Translations under genes and position numbers: made by a program
Part shown: in pieces, positions 23,395 through 35,020 of the stretch
Layout of the letters: the number at the start of each line of letters is the position of its first letter
Numbering within the stretch: position 1 is the stretch's first letter
The notes under the pieces: generated by a model
What the model was told of the DNA's origin: nothing
Database searches by the model: none
The model's input: the letters and a program-made list of their open reading frames with translations, nothing else
Assembly (NCBI GenBank): GCA_963921195.1
Contig: OY992536.1
Coordinates: 1,178,001-1,242,000, forward strand
Direction: 5' to 3'
Source: Pegoplata infirma
Taxonomy: Eukaryota > Arthropoda > Insecta > Diptera > Anthomyiidae
DNA length: 64,000 bases

Positions 23395-25600
23395 TTGGCG
23401 AAACGATCTCATCCACGAGAGGATCCTAGAGTCCAAATTTCAATTTTCTGGGACCATTTGTACAGAAGAGAAAAAATTTACCAATTTTCTCTATTTTCCC
23501 CACCTTGGAGGCGGAATTTTCAAAAAAATATTTTGTTAGTTTTTTTTTTCGCGAGAGGATCATATAGTCCAAATTTCAAGTTGCTAAAACTATTAGTTCA
23601 AAAGATACAAAATCCCCCAAAAGGGCCCTACTTTCCCCTTTTTCCCCTTAGCAGTGGAATTTTTAAAAAAAGTTCTTTAAGTATGTTATTTTCGCGAAAG
23701 GATCGTTCAGTTCAAATTTTAAGAATCTAGGACCATTAGTTCAGCAGATTCAAAATTGTACTTCTTTCCCCCTTTTTCCCCCAGAATTTTGAAAAGTACT
23801 TTCATAAGAATGTTATTTCCGCGAGAGGATTGTTCAGCCAAATTTCAAGTATCTAGAATCATTAGTTCAGCAGATACAAAATTGCCCTACCTTCCCCGTT
23901 TTCCCCCTTGAAATCCTAATTTTCAAAAAAAGTACTTCTTTCAGAATGTAAATTCCAAGAGAGTGAATCGTTCAGTCCAAATTTCAAGTATCTAGGACCA
24001 TTAGTTTAGCAGATACAAAATTGCCCTACTTTCCGCCTTTTCCCCTTTAGAAACGGAACTTTCCACAAAAAATACTTATTTTAGAATTTTATTTCCGCAA
24101 GAGGATCGTACAAATTTCAAGTATCTAGGATCATTAGTTCAGCAGATACAGAATTGCCCTACTTTCCACCTTTTCCCCCCTTTAGAAGGAGAACTTTCAA
24201 AAAAGTACTTCTTCTAGAATGTTCTTTCCGCGAGGGGATCGTACAGTTCAAACTTCAAGTATGTAGGACTATTAGTTCAGCAGATTAAAAATTGCCCTAC
24301 TTTCTCCCTTTTCCACCCGTAGAAGCAGAATTTAAAAAAAGTACTTCTTTTAGAATGTTATATCCGCGAGACGATCGTACAGTTAAATTTTAAGTATCGA
24401 GGACCATTAGTTCAGCAGATACAAAATTTCCGCGAGAGGATCGTACAGTCTAAATTTCAAGTATATAGGACCATTATTTCAGCAGATACAAAATTGCCCT
24501 ACTTTTCCCCTTTTTCCCACTCAAAATAGGAATATTTAAAAAAGTACTTCTTTCAGAATGTTTGTTTCGCGAAAAGATCATACAGTCCAATTTTCAAGTA
24601 TCCCGGACCATTAGTTCAGCAGATAAAAAATTGCCTACTTTCCCCCTTTTCCCTCTTAGAGACGAAATTTTCCAAAAAGTCCTCCATTCGAATTTTATTT
24701 CCGGGAGAGGATCGTGCAGTCCAATTTTCAAGTATCTAGGACTATTTGTTCAGCAGATACAAAATTGGCCTACTTTCCTCCTTTTTCCACAGAAAAAATT
24801 TGAAACGAATTTCAATCAACAAAAACGCGGATTCAATCAATTTTTTGATTGAAATTCCTCCAATTAAAAAAATTGTTATACCAATCATCAAATTGTAGGT
24901 GATTGATTGAAAATGTTTTCAATCAAACATTTTTTTGATTTTGATCAAAAATTTTATCAATTTTTTGTTTAAAGTCAATCAAAATAATGATTGATATAAC
25001 AAATGAATTGTAAGCTTATGACAAACCTATCAAAAAATTCATATTTTTTGCTTTCCAACATCTTGCCAACAGTAAAAAAAGTACAGCCCGACTATTTTGT
25101 ATATTTTTGAATTAATCTATTCAAATATTTTGAAAATTTGTAACAAAAAATAGGAAAAATTTTAATCAAAACATTGATTAACTCATTTAATTTTTGATCA
25201 ATACATTTAATTGAAAATTTTTAGCCAATAATTTTTTGTGTGTCCCCCTTAAAAGAAGAATTTTTAAAAGAGTATTTCTTTTCGAATGTTATTTCCGCGG
25301 GAGGATCGTACAGTCCAATTTTCAAGTATCTAGGACCAATAGTTCAGCAGATTCAAAACTGCTCTATTTTCCCCTCTTTTCCCCCTTAAAAGAGGAATTT
25401 TTAAAAAAGTATTCCTTTCCGAATGTTATTTCCGCGGGAGGATCGTACAGTCCAATTTTCAAGTATCTAGGACCATTACTTTAGCAAATACAAAATTGCA
25501 CTACTTTCCCCTTTTCTCCCCCTTAAAAGCGAAATTTTCAAAAAAGTACTTCTTTTAGAATGTTATTGCCGCGATATGTTATTGCCGCGATATGATATTT
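23395..25600 (+). repeat. Degenerate 135-bp tandem array, 13-14 units
   Basis: The unit landmarks CCGCGAGAGGATCGTACAGT, CAAGTATCTAGGACCATTAG, TTCAGCAGATACAAAATTGC and CTACTTTCCCCCTTTTCCCC recur about every 135 bp (near 23410, 23551, 23693, 23821, 23958, 24095, 24229, 24365, 24430 short, 24570, 24702, 25296, 25433, 25569). The short ORFs here are translations of the repeat. Confidence 0.85.
24788..25242. mobile_element. MITE inside the 135-bp array
   Basis: It interrupts one unit between CTACTTTCCTCCTTTTTCC and CCCCCTTAAAAG. Ends CACAGAAAAAATT and AATTTTTTGTGTG are inverted. The interior is rich in TTGATTGAAA and its complement. Confidence 0.7.
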
Positions 25601-25878
25601 CTCTATTTCTCATTGTCGCACAGTGGTAAAAATATGTAAAAATATAAAAATTATAAGGCTTCGATCGTACTTTCGTTGAAACCTCACTACAAAAAGGTTT
25701 ATATTTGTGAGGGAAAATACGTATTTTCAAATGAGGTTTAGAACGAAACCTCGTTAAACGGAGTTTCGAGGCCAATCTGAACGGACTATAAATAAATTTG
25801 TATATAATATCGTCAGGGGGAAGTGTATACAAATGTCCCCTACTAACCTTCTCTTAAAAACGCCCCTATCGATTTTTT

Positions 25879-27269
25879 TATACCCACCACTCTAGTGATA
25901 GAGGGTATATGAACATGACTTTGTCATTCCGTTTTTAACACCTCGAAATATTGGTCTAGGACCGCATAAAGAATATATATTCCTGATTCTTGATCGATTT
26001 AGCGATGTCCGTCCGTCCGTCTGTCTGTCTGTTGAAAACGCGCTAACTTTTGAAAGACTTGACGGAGACTTGAAGTTTAGCATATATGTTAAGCATTACC
26101 AACCCACCTGACCAGGTAGGTTGGTATTGCAATCCAGCGAAATCGGTCCAGGGGTATTTATCGGTCCAGTGGAATTTATGAGATAAAAAACACGCTAACT
26201 CTCGAAGGACAATTCTGAGGATGCTGAAGCTTGGGATATATACCACCCGTTCCTTTGGCCTAGTTCGTATTGAATTTCCATCAAATCGGTCCAGTGGTTC
26301 AAAAGTAATTAGCAAAACCGTGAATTTCAGATTAGTTTCACCTTAAATTCACATGCTGAAAACCCTTTAAGCATGTTTTAAAAATATTATTAAGTAACAA
26401 AAATATTTTACAATGTATTTTTGTCACACCAAAAATATTTTTACACTAAAAATAAATACATTCAAAAAAATTTTACACTCAAAAAAAGTTTATACTCAAA
26501 AAAATTTTACACTCAAAAAAAATTTAGTAATTTATTTTTATACCCTCCAACTACAGTATGGGGGTATACTCACTTTGTCATTCCGTGTGTAACGCATCAA
26601 AATATCGGTCAGGGACCCCATAAAATATATATATTATTGATCAGTGATCGATTCTAAGACATTCTAGCGATGTCCGTCCGTCCATCTCTCCGTCTGTCCA
26701 TCCGTTTGTCCGTCCGTCTGTAGTTAACACGATACAGTCCAAAATAAAAGTGCTAGACTCCTCAAGTTTGGCACGACTATGTCTTTTGGTCCTAGGCAGG
26801 TTAAGTTCGGAAATAGGCCAAATCGGACCAGTCTCTTTGTTTAACAAATTCAACATTTTTATGCTACAAGATGTTGAAAGTCGTGCATTTGGACCCTGAG
26901 AATTAGAAAATGTCGTTTTTTTGGTCCGCCCCCCTATGGGCGTAGAATAAAAAAATGTTAATTATGATAAACTTGCATTTCTTTAGTGCAAAAAGCATAA
27001 GAATGAATTTTTAAGCACAGATTTAAGAGGAAATTTGTCCCCCCCCCCCATCACAACGACCCCCCCCCCCCCCCCCAACGAAGATTCGGCACAGCCGAAT
27101 ATAATGACTCTTACTTGTTTTTTTTTTTGTTTTTCAATAATTACTTAAAAAAAAGTTTTTACAGAAAATAAAAAATTTCTAATCAAAAACTTAATTTTTT
27201 TCACGTTAGAAAAGGGCATTGTGGAGGGTATTCATGGATTTGGCCAAGTCGAATTTAACTTTTCTACTT
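25879..27269 (+). mobile_element. mini-me element, family B, split by a family A copy
   Basis: Family B starts with the hairpin TATACCCACC...GATAGAGGGTATAT, then ATTGGTCTAGGACC, a (TA) tract, the core with ATTTAGCGATGTCCGTCCG, and a (GTCC/GTCT)n tract at about 26008-26030. It continues through ATCGGTCCAGTGGTTCAAAA and a small tandem repeat (TTTTACACTCAAAAAAA, about 26440-26520), then resumes after the nested copy at 27118 and ends GGGCATTGTGGAGGGTATTC...GGCCAAGTCGAATTT...CTACTT. Confidence 0.85.
26539..27117 (+). mobile_element. mini-me element, family A, nested in a family B copy
   Basis: Complete from TATACCCTCCAACTACAGTA to GATTCGGCACAGCCGAAT and CTTACTTG. It carries two poly-C runs (near 27042-27076). 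The flanks join to form an uninterrupted family B element, so this copy is the younger one. Confidence 0.85.
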
Positions 27270-28177
27270 TTTTTTTAATTTAATAACATTTTGGATTGCA
27301 TAAAAGAATCGATTAATGTAGTCAAATAAATTGAAGCTATAAAACAATCTAGTGTGTTGAAATCATAGAAAAGATTAGAAGGTACGCAGTGTTGTATTTG
27401 ATGTATTTTCCAATATGGTGGCAAAATGCTTGATCTTCCTCATCTCACACGTATTTAATATCAAATTAGATTCTTTGTTTATAAAAAATGAAATTTGTCT
27501 TTCATTTAATTAAATTTATTATTTATTTTGCTTTATTCAACGTTTTTTTAAAGATAATAGCACTGTTCATAGTTTAAAAACTTTTTTTTCTCTTTTGTTA
27601 TTTGCGTTGTTGTTGTTCTCCTTTATGTTGCAGCATGTTTATTAAACGGCAAAAGTTACATAATGTGCTGTCACTAACACTTATTCAAGTGAAATACGAC
27701 TCTGTTACACTTCTATTTTTTTTCTTTGGTTGAAATATTGCAATTAAAAAGTTGAAAACAACGAATAACTCATTCAAATTTGCTTGATCAAAAGATTTAA
27801 TTAAAAGCTTTTTGCCAACAATTTTGTGTGTGCAAACGGTATGAAAAATAAATTGGTCGCTTGGAGGGTTAAGATAAACGACCGTAAAACTGTAACGCAA
27901 AATATCGAAATACTTTTTTTTAGACCTTTACTAATTAAACCAAAGATCACGTAACAAATAAATATTTACATGCAAATTCATAAAAGTTAAAACAGGCTAA
28001 GTAATAAGAGGTTCATAAAACAAATTATGTATGTAAATTTGATTATTAAACACTTTTATTTGTTATGAATTTAGACTTTAATCTTTAAGTAATTTAAATT
28101 TAATTTAATAAACACATCAATAAATATTTTTTGTCCTTTTTTTTCTTTCCCTCTTTTTCTATCCGCCTCGTTTTCAG
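27270..28177 (+). other. Intron upstream of the first receptor exon in the window
   Basis: AT-rich, ending in a pyrimidine tract and AG before 28178. No exon is seen. The intron presumably starts upstream of this stretch, because the exon at 28178 begins inside a codon. Confidence 0.6.
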
Positions 28178-28358
28178 TGCTGATGGTAATTATGAAGTGA
28201 CAATAATGACAAAAGCTATTCTCCATCATACCGGAAAAGTGGTATGGAAACCACCTGCTATTTATAAATCATTTTGTGAAATTGATGTTGAATATTTTCC
28301 CTTCGACGAACAAACGTGTTTTATGAAATTCGGTTCATGGACTTATGATGGTTACATG
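28178..28358 (+). CDS. nAChRalpha1: nAChR alpha1 exon: Cys-loop and loop B (partial gene)
   Basis: This internal exon belongs to a neuronal nicotinic acetylcholine receptor alpha subunit, an acetylcholine-gated cation channel of synaptic membranes. It is preceded by a pyrimidine tract and AG at 28176-28177 and followed by GTAAGT at 28359. The first base completes an Asn codon begun in an upstream exon; 60 full codons follow. Visible residues include [19 protein letters not shown], the signature Cys-loop ([16 protein letters not shown], exactly 13 residues between the two cysteines) and the loop B segment GSWTYDGYM with its agonist-binding Trp. The sequence agrees almost residue for residue with Drosophila nAChR alpha1 as I recall it. 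The 5' exons (signal peptide, loops A, D and E) are not recognisable in the upstream 28 kb and probably lie outside the window. The reading frame continues from ATG into the GTT that opens the next exon. Confidence 0.95.
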
Positions 28359-30161
28359 GTAAGTAACATGAAAAGAAAACAACCAACACCACAACAACTG
28401 TAAATAAATTTATAAAATTTTTATAATTTACAAGAAATAAACATGACATTAATCTCAATTTTATAACCATTAAATCATTGTGAATGTCTGTCCTTGTCTG
28501 ACTCTGAGTGTGAGTGTGAGTGTAAGTGTTTGATTGCGTATGAATAAATGTGCGTTTGCCAAATGTGTTGTGTTTAGCTGTCAGATTTATTTGTGAAAAT
28601 TACTTTTTAACAATGTTTACCGAAAAGAGAATAAAACATTTCTGATGTGTTATCAAACATTATTTGTCGTGTATCTTTTCTTTTTTTTTTTTATTTATTT
28701 CAACTTGGTAAACAAGAAAAGGGAACAATTTGTAAAATGAGTTAGAATTAAGGTTGGAAACCGTTACCATTACAAAAATATAGATATTTTTAAATTGAAT
28801 ACAATTTTTAAATAACTAACAATAAGTTTTTCTTTCAATGTCGGGATGTATTTTCAAATGATTAGTTTTGATTTTTCTAAGCTTAAAGCTTTTTTATATA
28901 AAAATGTCACGTTATTTGAAAATGTTGCTTGTTTACGATATTAAGCATTTAATTTAAGTTGGCAAATATATCGGATTTGTTTAAGCGTCGAATCAAATTA
29001 TGTCGCGTAAGGCGTAACGCCTAATAATTTTTCGCGTATACTATTTAAATGTGGAGTACCTAAATCAAACACATCAAAAATTTCAAATTTGATGTGTTTG
29101 TTTTTGTTTTTTTTTTTACTTCTTGCGCGATTCAATTTGGTTCTAGTTCGACCCTAATGGATGAAAACTGTATTTCCGTTTTGGTTACACCGTTACCGTT
29201 TTGTTACCATTACCGATTTATAAACAAAATATTTTTTAGTAACAATACAGCAATTAGGTTGCCAACCTCGGAAAGTCAAAACGAAACAACGATTTTGTCT
29301 AAAGAAAAAAATAAACAGATTTCTGTATGTGTGTGTACACACAAAAACAATAACAGCTGCTACTCTGACAATGAAATATACTCGGCATATTGATAAAAAA
29401 AAAACGTTATCTTGTTATTCTCTGCACAGCAGAGTTCATATTTACAGTCTTTCAACTTTTTCTTTATTAACTATAATAACAATATGTAGTAGTAGTAGTA
29501 GCAGCAGCAGCATAGAAAAAAAGAACAAAATCAGCAGTAGTGCTAGTAGTTGTAAATATGCAAACGGTGCGTATACTTTATGTTTTTTGTTGCTTATTGT
29601 TAAATGGAATCATATGTCACTCATACGCACTAGGGTATCATCAGATAATGTGAGTGAGAGAGTTCTTCTTCTATGCATGTGTGGTGTGGTTGTGTATGCG
29701 TGTGTTTAATGAACTAACAACAATGAATGAATGACTTTTTGAAAAATAACCCAGCTGTCAAATAAATAAAGAGAAAACGGCGGCCATTAAGGCAAACAGG
29801 CGGGTGTTTCATTTTTTACAAAAGAAACAAATGTCTTTTCAACTTAAAGTTCAATTTAAAACACACGCATACATAGACACACACATGCCTTTGCACAATT
29901 TTGATTGTAGCTGTTTATAAAGAAAACTGTTGCTGTACTTATTTTGTAGCATATACGTTAGGGTGGTACGAATAATGTTTATTTTTTAATTTCGTTTAAT
30001 TACATTTTCAAAAGTATGTTGGCATCCTAAACACGAATCTACAACCAGAAAAATTGTACCAAATCGCCGTCTCGAGATATATGCATTTTTAGTTTTCGCG
30101 GACTAAGCGCCCAAAACCAACAAATTTGACTAATTTTGCAAATATTTCTGAATATACTAAA

Positions 30162-30611
30162 CACTCAAAATATTTTGTAGGTGAATTCAACTGAAAAACG
30201 TTTAAAACAATCGTTTTTCCCTTTAAAAAACGGACTACTTATATTTCATTTGAAACAACCTACTTTTTCAATTATTTTTCAACATTAATAAATGACTAGA
30301 CATTCCGTAAAAACAAATGATATTTCAGTTATTTTAACTGTTTACAATTTTTAATTTTGTGAAGAAAAAAAAAATTTTTTTTTGAATAACAAACTACAAA
30401 AACCGTAATTCTGTAAAATTATACGGTATATAATCAGTCACAAATAATTTAACTGATAAAAATATTTTTCATAAATTTTGTAGTTCATTGTTTTAACAAC
30501 TGTATAAATCATTCAATATATTTTTTTCCTTGAAAAAAACGATAAAAAGTTTAAAACAACTAAAAACTTTTTGAATAACTGTAAATAGTTACTATAAAGC
30601 TTTCCTGGGTG
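30162..30611. mobile_element. CACTCAAA-type TIR element (450 bp)
   Basis: Starts CACTCAAAATATTTTGTAGG and ends TATAAAGCTTTCCTGGGTG before TA. A different interior from the other copies, but with the same kind of termini and repeated TTTAACTGTTTAC-like words. Intronic. Confidence 0.6.
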
Positions 30612-31279
30612 TACGATCAAGAGATTAAAAAAAATTTCAGAATTTATTTTTATTGACTTTAACAATCATTCATTTGGACTTAATTTGAGCCAAATTCGAT
30701 AGTTTTAATTTAATTTTTGTAAAAATGTTAAACACAACTTGGGATATTTGAAAAATAAAAAAATGTCTTGCGATACATTATTTTTAATAATTTTGACATG
30801 CTAAATACGAATATTTAACAAAAAATAAAAAATAAATCTCAAATTGTTTCCACTTCTTATTACATAAACCTTGAGGCAAACTTTCCTTTAAGATTCCCAG
30901 CAAAAACTTTATTACATTTCTGACTACATTTCCCATTACATTTATGCGGGAAAGTGCCTAATGTAATCTAATTTGACTAAAACTACTCACAAATAGCACT
31001 TTCCCGTTATGTAATTTAATGTAATCGGAAAAGTAATCAAAAAGGTAATACAGTTGTTTATGGGTTAATTAGAGCGCAATAAGTCTTGTTTAACCCATGG
31101 CCTCCTTCATTCAGAGTTAAGAGTTTTTGGTGAACATTTTCTAAAAAAACCTAAACTTTGTTCGAAGGGAACCACGGGTAAAAGTTATCGGATTTGGTTT
31201 AAATTAATTTAAGATGAAAGTTTGCATTAAGTTCTATGAAAGAGTCAAGGATACTTTTTTTTTTAATTTCTTGACCGTA

Positions 31280-31665
31280 CACCTAAAAAATTTTGTAGGT
31301 AAATTCCAGTGAATATTCACTTAAAACAAATGAAATTTTATTAAAAAACCTTTCCACTGATTATTAATTTTAAATAAAATCATATTACAGTAAATCTTTA
31401 ATATTAATTTAATGAATAACAAAAATATTAAAAAACAAAAGAATTTTCTCTTATTTTATATTTAAAAACATTAAAACTACAGAAAACTAGCAAAATTTTG
31501 TAACGGAAAATTCATTTTAAAGACCGTAATTTATATTTTTAAACTACAGAAAAAGTAAATAACAAGAAATCCTTACAAAAAATAAGTGATTTTTATTTTA
31601 AAACAACTTTACTGATTACTTTTTTAAATTAACTTCAAACAGATAATGGCATAATTTTCTTAGTG
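31280..31665. mobile_element. CACTCAAA MITE, short form
   Basis: Starts CACCTAAAAAATTTTGTAGG after TA and ends ATGGCATAATTTTCTTAGTG. The same internal sequence as the copy at 6755 (TAAATTCCAGTGAATATTCA). Confidence 0.8.
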
Positions 31666-32243
31666 AAGGAAAAAAACTGCAAGTTTTTGTAAATTATAAA
31701 TCTAAAAAAGGGTAAGACCGATTTCAAAATTGTTTTAGGCATTTGTGCTCAGCGTTTTCAAAATAAATAAATATGATTAGTCGCAAGACATAAATAAATA
31801 ATGTCACTCTAATACATGTATTTATGTGTGTCTGTCTGTACTTGATAATGTGTACGTAAGCATATTTATTTTTCGTTAAAGAAAAATAAAAATATATAAT
31901 AATGCGAATCTTGATGATATTTGACAAGTTTTTGTTACACGCCCATTTATTTTGTTGATTTCTTTTTCTTGTCAAACTGTTTTGCAAATTTTCAACACAC
32001 ATCATTGATTTTTTCCCCACCTCACACCACCCATAAAGAAGTACATATATGAATAAGAATACACGTGCTTCGCTGAACATTAAAAATTAAATACGGGTTA
32101 TTAAAGGATTTCCTTATGTTTAATCTTAAATGTCTAAAATAAATTATTTTTAAGCACACAAAAAAAAATATATTTAGGTACATAAATACAATTTTTAAGC
32201 TTGCAATTTATTAATTGTTTACATAAAATTTAAATTCTTTTAG

Positions 32244-32704
32244 GTTGATTTACGGCATCTTAAGCAAACTCCAGATTCCGACAATATAGAGGTCGGCATT
32301 GACCTGCAGGATTATTACATTTCAGTCGAATGGGATATTATGCGTGTTCCAGCCGTTAGAAATGAAAAATTTTACAGTTGTTGTGAGGAACCATATCTGG
32401 ATATTGTCTTTAATTTGACACTGCGTAGAAAGACACTATTTTATACCGTCAATCTAATCATTCCATGTGTTGGTATTTCATTCTTATCCGTCTTGGTTTT
32501 CTATTTACCCAGTGATTCTGGCGAAAAGATTTCATTGTGTATTAGTATTTTACTGTCGTTGACTGTGTTTTTTCTTTTGCTTGCGGAAATTATTCCTCCC
32601 ACATCGTTGACGGTGCCCCTGCTGGGTAAATATCTACTATTTACCATGATGTTGGTCACGCTGTCGGTAGTGGTAACCATTGCGGTGTTAAATGTTAACT
32701 TTAG
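32244..32704 (+). CDS. nAChRalpha1: nAChR alpha1 exon: loop C, TM1, TM2 and TM3
   Basis: This exon has acceptor AG at 32242-32243 and donor GTAAGT at 32705. It reads 153 codons plus two bases, starting [18 protein letters not shown]. It encodes the end of the extracellular domain with loop C (YSCCEEPY). The adjacent cysteines at 32379-32384 are what defines an alpha-type subunit. TM1 follows ([19 protein letters not shown] onward), then the short SDSGEK linker, the pore-lining TM2 ([20 protein letters not shown], with the conserved Glu at its extracellular end) and TM3 ([19 protein letters not shown] onward). No stop or frameshift is present. All channel-forming and agonist-contact residues that I can check are intact, so this part of the protein should be functional. 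It is the binding-site half targeted by neonicotinoids (family knowledge). Confidence 0.97.
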
Positions 32705-32808
32705 GTAAGTTATATACATTTATAAAAGTTAAATAGTATTCTCTAAATAATTTGTCCATTTTATTATTGATTGAAATTTAAATGTGTTATTATTTTTTTT
32801 TTTTTAAG

Positions 32809-33029
32809 ATCTCCCGTAACGCATAGAATGGCCCCTTGGGTTCAAAGAGTTTTTATAGAAATTTTACCTAAGCTGCTATGCATTGAACGTCCCAAAAAAG
32901 AAGAACCAAACGATGATGACGATGACCAGCCTCAAGAAGTTTTAACAGATGTTTTTCATTTGCCACCAGATGTCGATAAATTCGTTAATTACGATACAAA
33001 ACGATTTAGCGGCGATTATGGAATACCTG
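32809..33029 (+). CDS. nAChRalpha1: nAChR alpha1 exon: start of the TM3-TM4 cytoplasmic loop
   Basis: The exon is separated from the previous one by a 104-bp intron (GT 32705, AG 32808). The split Arg codon (AG+A) is restored, followed by [20 protein letters not shown] and [18 protein letters not shown]. The Pro/Lys and Asp-rich stretch and the segment [19 protein letters not shown] are typical of the alpha1 cytoplasmic loop, which carries sorting and chaperone-contact sites (family knowledge). It ends YGIP plus one base before GTAAGT at 33030. A mini-me repeat begins only 65 bp downstream inside the next intron, which is 9.7 kb long. Confidence 0.95.
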
Positions 33030-33093
33030 GTAAGTCATAAAATATTAGTTGTGTTTTTTTTATTTTCCACATCGCTAAGCGCGATCATTTTAT

Positions 33094-33480
33094 TATACCC
33101 TCCAACTGCAGTATGGGGGTATACTCACTTTGTCATTCAGTGTGTAATGCTTTTAAATGTCGGTCTAGGATCCCACAAAGTGGAAGACACGATACAGTCC
33201 AACATAAATCAGCTAGACTCCTGAAGTTTGGCAAGAATATGTCTAGTGGTCATAGGCTGATTATGTTCGGAGATGGGCAAATTAGGACAAAGAAGAAAAA
33301 AGTTTCCATTTGAAAAACTAAAAGTAGTTACACAATTTTGTAATATGATATTTTTCTATATTTGTTCAATAAATAAAACATTTTCTTCGACCTGCTCTTG
33401 AACCAAAGGGATGGGAAAATCCATTTTTTTTTTGTCCCCCACTTTTTTAGGGGCGTGGGTATAAAAAAATATTAAAATTA
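33094..33480 (+). mobile_element. mini-me element, family A, core deleted, 65 bp after an exon
   Basis: It starts TATACCCTCCAACTGCAGTA. The (TA)n tract, the core and the (GTCY)n tract are missing: CCCACAAAG runs directly into TGGAAGACACGATACAGTCC. The 3' palindrome is also absent. It lies just inside the 9.7-kb intron. Confidence 0.75.
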
Positions 33481-33835
33481 ATTATAAAATTGTATTAATT
33501 AATCTACATCATTTTTAACCCTTAAATGCATGAGGTCAGCTCCCAATATGGAGACCGAGCTACCCTTATGTAAAATCGCTCGCAAAACACGAATTGGATA
33601 TTAATTTTCCTGGAAAATGCACCAGTTTCCCGGAAAAGCGGAAAAAGGACAATTTCTGACGTGTACCATATATGGTACACTATGCATTCTATACATATTT
33701 TTAATAAAATACAATTTGCTGGAAATATTTTTTTATTTATTAGAAATCAATGAAAAAATATAAAAATAAACCAAAAAATATTTGAAAATAAACTAAAAGT
33801 TCATAATATTAAAATTATTAGTAGATTAAAGCCCA

Positions 33836-34213
33836 CACTCAAAGAATTATGTAGGTACATTCCAGTGAATATTCACTTAAAACAAATGAAATTTTATTTA
33901 AAAACCATTCCACTGTTTTTTCATTAAAAATAAGATCATATTACAGTCAATTTTGAATGTTAATTTAATGACTAACCAAAACATTAAAAAACTAATGAAT
34001 ATTCATTTATTTTGTATTGAAGAAATTTTTTACTGCCGAAATTGAATGTAACAGATAATTCATTTTTAAAATAGTAAATTATTATTTTTAAACTACAAAA
34101 AAAGTTAAAAACAAGAATTTCTTAATAAAATTAATGATTTTTCTTTTAAAATAACTTTACTTATTACTTTTTAAAATAACCTACAAACAGTTAATGACAT
34201 AATTTTCTTAGTG
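33836..34213. mobile_element. CACTCAAA MITE, short form, in the piggyBac-like element
   Basis: Starts CACTCAAAGAATTATGTAGG and ends GACATAATTTTCTTAGTG before TA. Closely similar to the copy at 6755-7150. Confidence 0.82.
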
Positions 34214-34241
34214 TAAATTTAATAATAATTTTTCATTCTTA

Positions 34242-34368
34242 GGGCGGATTACTCAATGAAAAGTTAGCTGCTAACTGCCGATTTAACGGAGCCTTATGTC
34301 AAAATTTGTATGAAAAAGTTAAATTTAACGGAGAGTTATTTTATAACGGTGCATTGAGTAATCCAGCC
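34242..34368. mobile_element. 127-bp MITE, TTA(G) duplication
   Basis: GGGCGGATTACTCAATG and CATTGAGTAATCCAGCC are inverted ends. TTAG follows the right end, and TTA (or TTAG) precedes the left end. It lies inside the piggyBac-like element. Confidence 0.7.
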
Positions 34369-34660
34369 TTAGTCTTCTCCTGTATAAATTTTGACCCTTT
34401 ACCTAAAATCGGTTGTATCAAAATGTCCAAATTTTTAATTCCCCCCTTTTTTGGTAATTTTTTTTTTCAAATTTAGAGTAATGAATGCTATCGGTAACTT
34501 TTTGTGCCATACAGCATCTCCATGAAAAATTTTTGAAACAATATAGTGATTTCGAAAAACAAAATCTGCTCTTCGCACGTACAGTTATACGTAGGTGTTT
34601 TTTTAGCGGGCTCTCTCAAAATCATTGGAAGTTACGTAAACTACAACAAAGAACTTGCAA

Positions 34661-35020
34661 GCAAAATCAACGGCTTTGTCCGCGATGGAGACTTATCAGA
34701 AATGGTCAAATGGATGGACGTGTGAGACAACAGGACAGATTTAGCCTTCTCTTAATTTGAAGCGCACAAGTGAGATGATATCGCTTCCAGGAGGAGGGAT
34801 TTTGATGGTGGTTGCTATAATTACCAGACACTGTCTTATAGGGAAGCTCGCAGAGCGATAAATGTGCCGTCAGACGACTTTTGCCGGAGTTCAATATCTT
34901 AGGAGTTTCATAAGAATCTCAAATTGGTTTAACGACAAGGACAAGTAGGGGAACCTATTACAGTACCGTGGTATCATAACGGACTTCAGAGTCTACGTGT
35001 GCTGACGTAAAATGTCAAAA
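34661..35020 (+). mobile_element. LOA-like LINE fragment, internally deleted
   Basis: This is the same family as the copy at 53147-53668 but on the plus strand. Shared segments include CGGCTTTGTCCGCGATGGAG, the stretch around CTTATAGGGAAGCTCGCAGA, and the tail GTCTACGTGTGCTGACGTAA. About 170 bp holding the zinc-knuckle region are missing near 34890. It lies inside the piggyBac-like element, so it inserted later or was part of it. Confidence 0.7.

Larger units (their letters stand above)
22996..25790. mobile_element. 2.8-kb composite with perfect 20-bp TIRs enclosing a tandem array
   Basis: GTTCAGATTGGCCTCGAAAC at 23003-23022 and its exact complement at 25763-25782 flank the interval, with imperfect continuation inward (CCCCGTTAAAACCCCGTATTTTC against its counterpart). 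The interior includes the 135-bp tandem array, which starts with ACTAGCTAACTCGCCCGTTA, and a MITE. Confidence 0.65.
28359..32243 (+). other. nAChR alpha1 intron (3.9 kb)
   Basis: The intron is bounded by GTAAGT and AG. Contents seen: a T-rich stretch near 28680; remnants with GGTTG.../...CAACC ends at about 28752-29270; a perfect 13-bp hairpin at 29066-29100; a (TAG)n/(CAG)n run at about 29487-29512; a 450-bp TIR element at 30162-30611; and a MITE copy at 31280-31665. No alternative exon was recognised. Confidence 0.8.

Noticed and set aside
23395..25600. CRISPR array
   Set aside because: Units are about 135 bp, degenerate and without unique spacers, in a eukaryotic genome.
27042..27076. Poly-C runs as a functional G-quadruplex or origin
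   Set aside because: Similar G/C runs occur in the other mini-me copies at the same place, so they are part of the repeat, and length errors are likely.
1..28177. Upstream nAChR alpha1 exons in the window
   Set aside because: I looked for codons of the conserved N-terminal parts (for example WVEQEW, NPDDYGG, IWLPDIVLYN) and saw none; small exons could have been missed.
28131..28177. Start codon of the 90-codon ORF at 28131 as a protein start
   Set aside because: The ORF runs through the pyrimidine tract and AG of a splice acceptor; the coding part begins at 28178.
32771..32808. ATG at 32771 as a start for the 89-codon ORF
   Set aside because: It lies in the 104-bp intron; the split Arg codon shows splicing at 32704/32809.
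34485..34760. 91-codon ORF on the plus strand
   Set aside because: It crosses from plain DNA into the dead LOA-like fragment and has no domain.
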